Shown here one piece after another: positions 7,541-15,039 of a stretch of 17,879 bases of DNA. Made by a program: the position numbers and the translations under genes. The notes beneath the pieces are model-generated. The model saw only the letters and a list, made by a program, of their open reading frames with translations. It was not told where the DNA came from and did no database searches. This DNA is from CAZYIW01 sp964647705 (GTDB taxonomy: Bacteria; Pseudomonadota; Gammaproteobacteria; PS1; Pseudothioglobaceae), in assembly GCA_964647705.1 (NCBI GenBank), contig CAZYIW010000025.1, forward strand, positions 1-17,879. Reading direction: 5' to 3'. Within the stretch, counting starts at the first letter, position 1. Each line of letters opens with the position of its first letter.

Positions 7541-7759
7541 CTACTGCTCGGGCTTTTTGATTGTCGATTCAAGTTCGCAATTTAAACTAAACTTTCTAAA
7601 AGGATTTTCTTCACTGCATTCCCAATTAATCAACTCTTGAAGTGCTTGTTGGCCAATAAGGTCATCAGTTTTCTCGTCTTCTTGTTCTTGCTCCTGTTCG
7701 GAAAGAGCACCCAAAGAGAACAGCAACATAAAACTTAAAATTAAGGTTTTATTTTTCAT
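7541..7759 (-). CDS. Small exported protein, unknown function
   Basis: Not recognised. The 72-residue product begins with a clear signal peptide: MKNKT, a hydrophobic stretch (LILSFMLLFSLGAL) and a likely cleavage site after ALS. An acidic, glutamine/glutamate-repeating segment follows (EQEQEQEDEKTDD), then a short region with two cysteines (WEC... and LNCEL) that could pair in the periplasm. There is no lipobox cysteine. The ATG at 7759 is chosen over GTG 7765 because a near-perfect ribosome binding site lies five bases before it. The start is two bases after the yaaA stop, so it is probably translated with yaaA. The strong binding site and intact signal peptide support a real gene. Confidence 0.75.
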   Translation of the reverse strand: MKNKTLILSFMLLFSLGALSEQEQEQEDEKTDDLIGQQALQELINWECSEENPFRKFSLNCELESTIKKPEQ

Positions 7760-7760
7760 T

Positions 7761-7771
7761 ATCACCCCCTT
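7761..7771 (-). promoter_or_regulatory. Near-perfect ribosome binding site inside the yaaA 3' end
   Basis: On the reverse strand this is AAGGGGGTGAT, one base from the full anti-16S complement AAGGAGGTGAT, with GGGGG five bases before ATG 7759. It overlaps the last codons and TGA of yaaA. It decides the start of the small exported protein and suggests translational coupling. It is the strongest ribosome binding site noticed in the window. Confidence 0.8.
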
Positions 7772-8514
7772 GTAAATACAAAATTTTTATCATCGGAAAG
7801 CTCGCTTGAATACGCATATCCTTCTACATTGAAATCTTTTAAAGACTCAGGATTGTTAATTTGATGATCCACTATATAACGAATCATCAACCCGCGCGCC
7901 CTCTTGGCATAAATACCAATCACTTTATAAACACCGTTTTTGTTTTCTTTAAATACAACATTAACTATTTTGGCTTGGATTGATTTTTTATCAATGCCCT
8001 TGAAATATTCGTTTGAAGCCAGATTGATAATAACTTCAGATTCGTCTTGGTTTAGAATCTTAGAGATTTTATCACCCCAAAAATCATAAAGGTTTTTGCC
8101 TTTGGCATTTTGCAACTTGGTGCCCATTTCTAGACGATAAGGCTGAATTAGATCCAGTGGGCGGATCACGCCGTATAAGCCTGAGAGCATTCGCACCTTG
8201 TCTTGTGCAAATAATAAGCCTTCTTTTGATAATGAAGTGGCGTCAATGCCGTTATAAACATCGCCTTTGAATGCAAGTATCGCTTGCTTGGCGTTTTTCA
8301 GACTAAACTTCGAAGAGAATTGTTGAAATCTTTCGAAATTAAGCTTGGCTAATTTTTCACTAATGGACATAAGTTTGGCCAAATCTTTCCATGTTTTAGA
8401 CTTAAGCTCTAATATCAGTTCCATTGATTCATCACCTTGTCGAGTTTGGCTATACGTGTCTAGATTTGTATGCGAAAAATCTTGAGTTTTTGATGGGGAA
8501 ATAACAGCTAACAT
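7762..8514 (-). CDS. yaaA: YaaA family peroxide stress protein
   Basis: A 250-residue cytoplasmic protein of the YaaA (DUF328) family; E. coli YaaA is about the same length. In E. coli it is induced by hydrogen peroxide and lowers free iron, limiting Fenton damage to DNA. Family blocks are visible in order: MLAVISPSKTQDF at the start, YNGIDA, LSGLYGVIRPLDLIQPYRLE, NLASNEYFK, and GVYKVIGIYAKRARGLMIRY near the end. Start is ATG 8514. It is first in a three-gene unit and divergent from gltB, with 151 bases between. No OxyR site was identified, so regulation by peroxide here is not shown. Confidence 0.94.
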   Translation of the reverse strand: MLAVISPSKTQDFSHTNLDTYSQTRQGDESMELILELKSKTWKDLAKLMSISEKLAKLNFERFQQFSSKFSLKNAKQAILAFKGDVYNGIDATSLSKEGLLFAQDKVRMLSGLYGVIRPLDLIQPYRLEMGTKLQNAKGKNLYDFWGDKISKILNQDESEVIINLASNEYFKGIDKKSIQAKIVNVVFKENKNGVYKVIGIYAKRARGLMIRYIVDHQINNPESLKDFNVEGYAYSSELSDDKNFVFTRG

Positions 8515-8545
8515 ATGCTCGGTGCAATAATTAAATTAAGTTGAT

Positions 8546-8554
8546 ATTCTACCA
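8546..8554 (-). promoter_or_regulatory. Candidate extended -10 promoter of yaaA
   Basis: On the reverse strand this reads TGGTAGAAT: an extended TGn followed by TAGAAT (five of six to TATAAT). Transcription would start near 8539, giving a leader of about 25 bases before ATG 8514. The expected -35 position (8569-8574, TGTATT) is poor, which fits an extended -10 promoter, and falls in the inverted repeat at 8568-8592. The surrounding CAATGGTAGAATA closely resembles the gshA promoter candidate CAATGGTAAAATA. Confidence 0.45.
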
Positions 8555-8567
8555 TTGCTGTTTGTCT

Positions 8568-8592
8568 AAATACACCATAAGCATGTGTATTT
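8568..8592. promoter_or_regulatory. Inverted repeat between yaaA and gltB, operator-like
   Basis: AAATACAC (8568-8575) and GTGTATTT (8585-8592) are a perfect inverted repeat of eight bases around a nine-base spacer. The right arm ends in the TT of TTGACT, the likely -35 of gltB. The left arm covers the -35 position of yaaA. A dimeric regulator bound here could act on both promoters. Length and spacing suit many helix-turn-helix regulators, and I do not recognise which. There is no T-run, so a terminator is unlikely. Confidence 0.5.
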
Positions 8593-8625
8593 GACTCCAT
8601 CTCTATATGGCTTATACGTTATAAT
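8591..8625 (+). promoter_or_regulatory. Candidate gltB promoter
   Basis: TTGACT at 8591-8596 is a good -35. Two -10 choices follow: TATACG (8614-8619) at a 17-base spacing, weak in sequence; or a perfect TATAAT (8620-8625), but 23 bases away, longer than the normal 16-18. Either would start transcription 35-40 bases before ATG 8666. Which is used cannot be decided by eye. The non-optimal layout would fit a promoter that needs an activator, which is inference. Confidence 0.45.
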
Positions 8626-8665
8626 TACTCGATTTTTTTTTGATTTTTCTTATCAATATTAAGTA

Positions 8666-11600
8666 ATGAAAGAGCGACAGTTACATCTACCAAAACCACA
8701 AGGTTTATACCATCCAAATAACGAAAAAGAAAATTGCGGTGTTGGATTTATCGCTCATATGGAGGCTGAGTCCTCACATCAAATTACTTTGGATGCCTTG
8801 GAGATGCTTGCACGCATGGACCACCGCGGTGGTTGTGGTTGCGAAGCCAATACTGGTGACGGTGCTGGGATTCTTAGCAACATACCGCATGCATTTTTTA
8901 TTCCCAAAATAGAATCTATTTTTGGTGTCAAAGTTGAGGCTGGTCTCTATAGCGTAGGCAACGTTTTCCTGCCCCAGGACAAAGACCAAAGGCAACACTG
9001 TATGTCATTAGTGGAAAAAGCCATTAACGACGAATCTCAAATTTTTATCGGTTGGCGAGATGTGCCAATTGATAACAAAAAAGCCGATGTCGGCGAAACT
9101 GCGAAAAACTCTGAGCCGGTCATCAAACAATTGGTTGTCGCTGCGGGAGAAGGGTTTGACAATCAGTCATTTGAACGTGCTTTGTATGTCATTAGAAAAC
9201 ATGTGTCGCATACGATTCGCACAGACGATTCACTTTCTCAAGCGTTGTTGTTCTATATTTGTAGTTTGTCAACCAGTGTGATTATCTACAAGGGCATGTT
9301 GATGGGCTCGCAACTCTTAGATTTTTATACCGATTTATCTGATGCAGATTTTTCTACCTATCTGGCTATGGTGCATTCACGTTTTTCTACCAATACTTTC
9401 CCATCTTGGGATAGAGCGCAACCTTGCCGTTTCATGTCGCACAATGGAGAAATCAACACGCGCCAAGGTAATTACAACTGGATGCGTGCCAGAGAAGGCG
9501 TATTAGACAGCGACTTATTTGCAGATAAGCTGGCTAAAACATTGCCAGTGATTGAAACCGAAGTTTCCGACTCTGGCAGTTTTGATAACGTATTAGAATT
9601 TTTGATGATGAATGGTCGTACCCTTCAAGAGGCTGTGCTGATGATGGTACCTGAGGCTTGGCAAAACGACGATAACATGAGCGAGGAGAAAAAAGCATTT
9701 TATGAATATTTCTCAAATGTAATGGAGCCTTGGGACGGCCCAGCCTCTATTGCTTTTACAGATGGACACTACATTGGTGCAGTGCTTGATCGCAATGGAC
9801 TTCGCCCTTCTCGTTATTACATCACTCATGATAATCGTGTGATTATGGCCTCAGAGGTGGGTGTGGTTGATGTGGCATCGGACAATGTCAAAACCAAAGG
9901 TCGTTTGCGCCCTGGCAAGATGTTTTTGGTTGACTTTGAAAAAGGAAAATTGCTTGATGATGAGCGCATTAAATCTGATTTTGCGAAAAAAAATCCATAC
10001 AAGGATTGGTTAAAAACTCAACAAATTCATCTCTCAGAATTGGGGTGTGAGCTCGAAGTTCACGGCTTTTATCCAGAATCATTGATTCATCGCCTTAAGG
10101 CATTTGGCTATAGCACAGAAACATTACAGTTTATGCTGTTGCCTTTGGTAAACGAACTTCGAGATCCCGTTGGTTCTATGGGTAACGACTCTGCACTTGC
10201 TTGTCTGTCTGATCAATCACGCGTAATTTATGATTATTTCAAGCAACTTTTTGCACAGGTTACCAACCCTGCGATTGACTCAATTCGTGAAGAAGTGGTG
10301 ATGTCACTTAGGTGCTCAATTGGCCCTGAAGGCAACTTACTTGCAGACCGTGCTGAAAATGCACACAGACTGGTGGTCGATCACCCGATTCTAACCAACG
10401 AAGAGACAGCAGCATTGCGCCATTGTAATCATCGTGGATGGACGTCTAAAACCATTGATATTACCTATAACCTTAATGATAATGTTCACCTATCAGACTT
10501 GTTAGATGATATTTGTCAGCAAGGTGAAGCCGCTATCTCTGATGGTCATTCATTGGTAATTCTCTCAGATAGAAACGTGGGTAAGAATCGCGTGGCTATC
10601 TCTGCATTATTGGCCTCATCTGCATTACATCGATATTTGGTGGCCAAGCATAAACGCACGCAAGTCGGCATTATTGTCGAAACCGGCGAGGCAAGAGAGG
10701 TGCACCACTTCTGCTTATTGGCTGGTTATGGTGCTGATGCCATTAACCCTTATTTGGCTTTTGAAGCGTTATGGCAAGCACGTCGTGATCAGATGATTGA
10801 TATTGAAAGCGATGATGCCATTATCAAGGCCTACCGCAAAGGTGTGGCTAAGGGCATGTTAAAGGTGATGGCGAAAATGGGTATCTCTACTCTGGAGTCT
10901 TACAAAGGTGCACAAATTTTTGAAGCGGTTGGCCTGGCGCCAGAAGTGATGGACAAATGTTTCTTTGAAACCGCTTCACGTATTAAAGGTGTCAGTTTTG
11001 ATGTATTGCAAAAAGAAAACGAAAAACGCCATTCTGAAGCGTATCATTCCGACACACTAGACAATTTAGGTCAGTATCATTGGCGCAGTGGCGGTGAAAC
11101 ACACATGTGGGATCCAATTGCCATTGCCAATCTACAAACTGCTGCACGAACAAACAATGAAGATGCCTACTGGGCATTCTCTAAGCATGCCAACGAGCAA
11201 GGTACGCGCAATGCCACATTACGTGGTTTAATGAGTTTTAAAAAGGGCAAGTCTATTGATATTAGCGAAGTAGAGCCTGCAAAACAGATTGTTAAGCGCT
11301 TTGCTACGGGAGCAATGAGTTTTGGTTCTATTTCTGCTGAATCACACGAGTCGCTAGCCATTGCGATGAACCGCCTAGGTGGTAAATCCAACACCGGTGA
11401 AGGTGGTGAAGATTCTAAACGCTGGACTCCTGATGCCAATGGCGATTCACGTCGAAGTGCCATCAAACAAGTTGCCTCTGGACGATTTGGTGTCACCATC
11501 GATTATTTGAATAATGCCGATGAGTTACAAATCAAAGTATCTCAAGGTGCAAAGCCGGGTGAAGGCGGTGAACTGCCTGGCAAAAAAGTAGATGAAGGCA

Positions 11601-13168
11601 TCGCCAAAATTCGACATTCTACTCCTGGCGTGGGTTTAATTTCTCCCCCACCACACCATGATATTTATTCGATTGAAGATTTAGCGCAATTGATTTTTGA
11701 TTTAAAACGTTCCAACCCTGCAGCCAGAATTAGTGTTAAGCTGGTGGCTGAGATTGGCGTAGGCACGATTGCCGCAGGGGTTACTAAAGCCAAATCCGAT
11801 CACATTGTAATCGCTGGGCACGATGGTGGTACTGGCGCATCACCACTGACTTCAATCAAACATGCAGGGCTTCCATGGGAGTTGGGTGTGGCTGAAACGC
11901 ACCAAACCCTGGTGATGAATGATTTACGATCTCGTGTGGTGATTCAAACCGATGGGCAACTTAAAACCGGTCGTGATGTGGCCATTGCAACACTATTAGG
12001 TGCTGAAGAGTATGGCTTTTCAACCGCACCGTTGATTACCATGGGCTGTATCATGATGCGTAAATGTCACCTCAACACTTGCCCTGTGGGCATTGCCACT
12101 CAAGACAAAGAGTTGAGAAAGAAATTCACTGGCAAGCCAGATCATGTGGTGAATTATTTATTCATGGTTGCAGAAGAGCTTCGCCAAATTATGGCACAGT
12201 TGGGTTTTAAAACCATTAACGACATGGTTGGTCGTGTGGATATGTTAGAGATGCAAAACGCAATCGACCATTGGAAACAATCATCGATTGATTTAAGCGC
12301 ACTGCTATCGCCTGCACAAAAACCCAGTGACAAAACATTGACGTATCAATGCACAAATCAAGATCATCAGGTCGAGGTGCAGCTAGACAATACATTAATT
12401 GAGCGCTCCAAACCTGCCATTGAACAAAACAAAAGTGTTAAATTTGAGAGCAAAATATCTAACGTCGACCGTGCAGTCGGCGCCATGCTTTCATCGCATG
12501 TGGTTAAAGCCAGAGGCGGTAACACCTTAGAAGATGGCACCATTCATATCAACTTTACCGGCTCTGCAGGTCAGTCGCTCGGTGCCTTTCTGGCCAAGGG
12601 CATTACCCTTGAAGTTGAAGGTGATGCCAACGATTATGTCGGCAAAGGCCTCTCTGGTGGTCGTGTGATTGTTTACCCTCCAAAAAACGCTACTTTTAAT
12701 GCAGCCAATGAAATTATTGCCGGTAATGTCTGTGGTTATGGTGCAACTGGTGGCGAGCTTTATCTGTCTGGTCGCGTTGCCGAGCGTTTCTGTGTGAGAA
12801 ACTCTGGTGTTTCTGCTGTGGTAGAAGGCGTTGGTGATCATGGTTGTGAATACATGACCGGCGGACGCGCTGTCATTCTTGGTGAAGTGGGGCGCAACTT
12901 TGGCGCGGGTATGAGTGGCGGTATTGCTTATGTCTACAACCCAAACAAAACTTTTGAGGCAATGGTTAATCCGATCATGGTTGATCTAGATCCAATGGAT
13001 GACGAAGCACAAAAAGAATTGCGTGCTTTGGTGGAAAATCACGCTCAATATACCGGTTCTACAGTGGCACAAAACATCCTAGACAACTGGGACAAAGAAC
13101 TGCAAAACTTTGTCAAAGTCATGCCTAAGGATTTCAAACGTGTTTTGGCTGAAAACGCCGGCAAATAA
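8666..13168 (+). CDS. gltB: Glutamate synthase (NADPH) large subunit
   Basis: The 1500-residue alpha subunit of GOGAT, which with GltD makes two glutamates from glutamine and 2-oxoglutarate. Order: a short propeptide (1-23) ending before Cys24 (ENCGVGFIAH), the expected N-terminal nucleophile of the class II glutamine amidotransferase domain; a central domain; the FMN synthase domain with AGHDGGTGASPL and the 3Fe-4S motif Cys1128, Cys1134, Cys1139 (C-x5-C-x4-C); and a C-terminal GxGxG beta-helix with GLSGGRVIVYPP. Length matches the bacterial family and nothing essential seems missing. The start ATG 8666 gives the right propeptide; the ribosome binding site is weak. The small subunit gltD usually follows at once, but here a convergent gene begins 15 bases downstream. 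Confidence 0.97.
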   Translation: MKERQLHLPKPQGLYHPNNEKENCGVGFIAHMEAESSHQITLDALEMLARMDHRGGCGCEANTGDGAGILSNIPHAFFIPKIESIFGVKVEAGLYSVGNVFLPQDKDQRQHCMSLVEKAINDESQIFIGWRDVPIDNKKADVGETAKNSEPVIKQLVVAAGEGFDNQSFERALYVIRKHVSHTIRTDDSLSQALLFYICSLSTSVIIYKGMLMGSQLLDFYTDLSDADFSTYLAMVHSRFSTNTFPSWDRAQPCRFMSHNGEINTRQGNYNWMRAREGVLDSDLFADKLAKTLPVIETEVSDSGSFDNVLEFLMMNGRTLQEAVLMMVPEAWQNDDNMSEEKKAFYEYFSNVMEPWDGPASIAFTDGHYIGAVLDRNGLRPSRYYITHDNRVIMASEVGVVDVASDNVKTKGRLRPGKMFLVDFEKGKLLDDERIKSDFAKKNPYKDWLKTQQIHLSELGCELEVHGFYPESLIHRLKAFGYSTETLQFMLLPLVNELRDPVGSMGNDSALACLSDQSRVIYDYFKQLFAQVTNPAIDSIREEVVMSLRCSIGPEGNLLADRAENAHRLVVDHPILTNEETAALRHCNHRGWTSKTIDITYNLNDNVHLSDLLDDICQQGEAAISDGHSLVILSDRNVGKNRVAISALLASSALHRYLVAKHKRTQVGIIVETGEAREVHHFCLLAGYGADAINPYLAFEALWQARRDQMIDIESDDAIIKAYRKGVAKGMLKVMAKMGISTLESYKGAQIFEAVGLAPEVMDKCFFETASRIKGVSFDVLQKENEKRHSEAYHSDTLDNLGQYHWRSGGETHMWDPIAIANLQTAARTNNEDAYWAFSKHANEQGTRNATLRGLMSFKKGKSIDISEVEPAKQIVKRFATGAMSFGSISAESHESLAIAMNRLGGKSNTGEGGEDSKRWTPDANGDSRRSAIKQVASGRFGVTIDYLNNADELQIKVSQGAKPGEGGELPGKKVDEGIAKIRHSTPGVGLISPPPHHDIYSIEDLAQLIFDLKRSNPAARISVKLVAEIGVGTIAAGVTKAKSDHIVIAGHDGGTGASPLTSIKHAGLPWELGVAETHQTLVMNDLRSRVVIQTDGQLKTGRDVAIATLLGAEEYGFSTAPLITMGCIMMRKCHLNTCPVGIATQDKELRKKFTGKPDHVVNYLFMVAEELRQIMAQLGFKTINDMVGRVDMLEMQNAIDHWKQSSIDLSALLSPAQKPSDKTLTYQCTNQDHQVEVQLDNTLIERSKPAIEQNKSVKFESKISNVDRAVGAMLSSHVVKARGGNTLEDGTIHINFTGSAGQSLGAFLAKGITLEVEGDANDYVGKGLSGGRVIVYPPKNATFNAANEIIAGNVCGYGATGGELYLSGRVAERFCVRNSGVSAVVEGVGDHGCEYMTGGRAVILGEVGRNFGAGMSGGIAYVYNPNKTFEAMVNPIMVDLDPMDDEAQKELRALVENHAQYTGSTVAQNILDNWDKELQNFVKVMPKDFKRVLAENAGK

Positions 13169-13183
13169 TATCTAATAATGTGC

Positions 13184-13708
13184 TTACCAAAGCGCAGGGT
13201 TTTGTAATGCTGGCACAAAAATAAGTTTTTTTGCTGCCAAATCTGCTCTGCATTTTTCAAATACGATGGCTTGCCAACCTTGTTCATATTCAAGTGAGTA
13301 TGGCGGTGGATAGTTATTTGCTGCTTCGACACTGAAACCAAATCTTGAATAATATTTTGGATCGCCATAAACAAAAACAATGTTTGTTTGTCAGTTTTGC
13401 ACAATAGACAAACTGTGTTTAACCAACTTAGAACCAACACCTTGTTTTTGGAAGCTAGGATCAACGGCCAATGGCGCCAATATATAGCCACTACACCCTG
13501 AGCTAATTGATACTGGGCTAAAAGTAATATGGCCAATGATTTTTTGACCGTCTGTGGCGACAAAGTTGAGATTATCCTGGCTCTTTGATTGTCTTAGCAG
13601 CTCAATAGCAACATCTGCCACGAGCTCAGCCTCTTCATTTGCAAAAGCTTGCAAATAAATTTGATGTATATTTTTTATGTCCTTGTCTGTTGCTTTTCGT
13701 ATGTCCAT
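13184..13708 (-). pseudogene. GNAT acetyltransferase interrupted by one in-frame TGA
   Basis: From ATG 13708 there are 105 codons of a GNAT domain with the acetyl-CoA motif PLAVDPSFQKQGVGSKLV (79-96; Q/RxxGxG at 87-92). A TGA follows at 13393-13391. The same frame then stays open for 68 codons to TAA at 13186-13184 and carries the expected rest of the fold, including IVFVYGDPKYYSRFGF and a C-terminus ending NPALW. The uninterrupted length would be 174 residues, normal for the YhbS-like group that has GDPxYYxRFGF. The upstream lipoprotein gene overlaps the start by one base (TAATG). It is either a recent nonsense mutation, a sequencing error, or a read-through gene; the stop is followed by C, a context often called leaky. 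Substrate unknown. The whole gene is listed as one feature because both halves share a frame. Confidence 0.85.
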
Positions 13709-13890
13709 TAAATGGGAACAGCATCGATTATGTCGGCTGTTTCGTCAATCGCAGCGTCAATTTCTTCACCCACTACAGGCACCACAGAAATGAGTGCACC
13801 GCCAACACGCATTGGCACCGTAACCACTTTGGTTAATACACATCCCGACAAAATAAGCACCGATAATAACAATACACTCAATTTGACCAT
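13708..13890 (-). CDS. Small lipoprotein
   Basis: A 60-residue protein with a lipoprotein signal: MVKLSVLLLSVLILSGC, where LSGC is the lipobox and the cysteine would be acylated. The mature part is about 44 residues, with TKVVTVPMRVGGALISVVPV followed by a short acidic stretch ending in VPI. From memory this resembles a group of very short lipoproteins in other gammaproteobacteria (possibly NCBI family NF038104), with no known function. Two ATGs are close together; the second (13890) is chosen because AGGA is seven bases before it, while the first (13896) is almost on top of that site. It lies between folA and the GNAT gene, and its end overlaps the GNAT start. Outer-membrane or periplasmic location is inferred. 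Confidence 0.8.
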   Translation of the reverse strand: MVKLSVLLLSVLILSGCVLTKVVTVPMRVGGALISVVPVVGEEIDAAIDETADIIDAVPI

Positions 13891-13892
13891 GT

Positions 13893-14378
13893 TCATTTCC
13901 TATCCAAAACAGTGAAGTGATAAGTGTGGGGGTTTTTCTCATCTGGTGTGTGTGACTGTCGATAGCTTTCGACAAATGCGCCACGGTCAAAATCTGGAAA
14001 ATAAGCATCGCCTTCATACTCACCTTCAATTTGGGTTATGTAGAGCCGGTTGACGCTGGGTAGCATCTGTTCATAGAATGAAGCACCGCCCATCACCATC
14101 ACCTCGTCATCATCTTTTGTCAAATCTAATGCGTCATCAATACTGCCAACCACCTCGCATCCTTTGGCAACAAATTCGCTGTTACGGCTCACCACCACAT
14201 TGCGACGATTCGGCAATGCACGCCCAATAGATTCAAAAGTCTTTCTGCCCATGAGTACGGTTTTACCGGTGGTGGTTTTTTTAAAATAAGCCAAATCAGC
14301 AGGCAATCGCCAAGGCAGGGCATTGTCTTTGCCAATTAGGCGATTATCGTCCATTGCCACAATAATTGATAGACGCAT
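13893..14378 (-). CDS. folA: Dihydrofolate reductase
   Basis: Reduces dihydrofolate to tetrahydrofolate with NADPH, feeding thymidylate, purine and methionine synthesis; the usual target of trimethoprim. The 161 residues match chromosomal FolA. Visible motifs are LSIIVAMDDNRLIGKDNALP (3-22), PWRLPADL with catalytic Asp28, the NADPH-binding segment TVLMGRKTFESIG, and VMVMGGASFY. ATG 14378 is chosen because GAGAG lies just before it and the family starts here; a TTG six codons earlier would add residues not typical of the family. It is divergent from maf, 23 bases before that gene's first ATG, and its TGA ends three bases before the chosen start of the small lipoprotein, overlapping that gene's alternative upstream ATG. 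thyA is not next to it. Confidence 0.96.
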   Translation of the reverse strand: MRLSIIVAMDDNRLIGKDNALPWRLPADLAYFKKTTTGKTVLMGRKTFESIGRALPNRRNVVVSRNSEFVAKGCEVVGSIDDALDLTKDDDEVMVMGGASFYEQMLPSVNRLYITQIEGEYEGDAYFPDFDRGAFVESYRQSHTPDEKNPHTYHFTVLDRK

Positions 14379-14396
14379 GAATCTCTCTTTAGTCAA

Positions 14397-14417
14397 GTAA
14401 AATGTTATCTATTTTAC
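14397..14417. promoter_or_regulatory. Inverted repeat with divergent -10-like boxes, folA and maf
   Basis: GTAAAAT (14397-14403) and ATTTTAC (14411-14417) form a perfect seven-base inverted repeat around a seven-base spacer. On the reverse strand the right arm gives TAAAAT, a plausible -10 for folA, with transcription starting near 14404 and a leader of about 26 bases. Its -35 (TTTCAA at 18 bases) is weak. On the forward strand TAAAAT overlaps ATG 14402 of maf. If it is a promoter, the maf message would have to start at the later TTG 14435. Confidence 0.4.
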
Positions 14418-15031
14418 AAATACGCAGTGCTACATTGAAACTAATTCTTGCTTCATCTTCGCCATATCGAAAAGCGCTACTTGAAAAGCTAGAACTTAGC
14501 TTTGATTGTGTCTCACCCGATATCGATGAGCGTCCATTGGAGGGTGAGAGTCCTGAACAACTGGCTTATCGCCTTAGCCAAGAAAAAGCCCATGCTGTGG
14601 CCAATTCAAATCAGGGCTTGATTATTGCCTCTGACCAGGTGGCAACCTTTGGTAGCGGAAAAGATGCCAATGACACCATTCTAAGCAAACCAGCTAGCCA
14701 TGACGTTGCGTACCAACAATTGCAACAAAGCTCCGGTAAAACCCTCACTTTTTTAACAAGTTTGACTCTTTTAAATACAAATACCGGCAATATCAATACA
14801 ATTGTTGAACCTTTTAAAGTCGTTTTTAAAACCCTCAGCGGGGCACAAATTCAAAATTATCTAAAAAAAGAAAAACCTTATGATGTGGCAGGAAGTTTTA
14901 AATCTGAAGGCTTGGGTATTACATTATTCGAGCGATTAGAAGGCGATGATCCAAACGCCCTGATTGGTTTACCACTGATACAACTCACCAAGTTGCTTGA
15001 GTTGCAGGGTTTTAATATCCTAGAGCACTAA
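14402..15031 (+). CDS. yceF: Maf family nucleotide pyrophosphatase, YceF type
   Basis: Cytoplasmic Maf-fold pyrophosphatase. The YceF subgroup hydrolyses 7-methyl-GTP and related modified nucleotides, a house-cleaning role. Visible blocks are LILASSSPYRKALLEKL near the start, SPDIDERPLEGESPEQL, ASDQVATFG with the conserved acidic residue, and AGSFKSEGLGITLFERLEG then DPNALIGLPLI, which closely follow E. coli YceF. From ATG 14402 it has 209 residues. Family alignment favours TTG 14435, where the protein would begin MKLILASSSPYR (198 residues); no good ribosome binding site marks either start, so the longer form is given. It probably shares a message with mfd, which starts eight bases after its stop. 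Confidence 0.93.
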   Translation: MLSILQIRSATLKLILASSSPYRKALLEKLELSFDCVSPDIDERPLEGESPEQLAYRLSQEKAHAVANSNQGLIIASDQVATFGSGKDANDTILSKPASHDVAYQQLQQSSGKTLTFLTSLTLLNTNTGNINTIVEPFKVVFKTLSGAQIQNYLKKEKPYDVAGSFKSEGLGITLFERLEGDDPNALIGLPLIQLTKLLELQGFNILEH

Positions 15032-15039
15032 ATAAAGCA

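Noticed and set aside
11167..11499. A 110-codon reverse reading frame within gltB
   Set aside because: It is antisense to the conserved FMN domain of gltB and reflects codon bias there.
13169..13183. Bidirectional terminator between gltB and the GNAT gene
   Set aside because: Only 15 bases separate the two stops and no stem with a T-run is visible.
13391..13393. TGA in the GNAT gene as a selenocysteine codon
   Set aside because: The family has no cysteine or redox residue expected here, and the A/T-rich sequence after the TGA forms only a weak stem, unlike a bacterial selenocysteine insertion element.
13045..13563. A 172-codon reverse-strand reading frame across the end of gltB and the GNAT gene
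   Set aside because: It is a shadow: the GNAT domain reads through this region in another frame with conserved motifs on both sides of the TGA, and the other end lies inside gltB. Its protein has no recognisable features.
14379..14396. Upstream TTG start extending folA by six codons
   Set aside because: The added residues are outside the usual FolA N-terminus, and GAGAG is correctly placed for ATG 14378.
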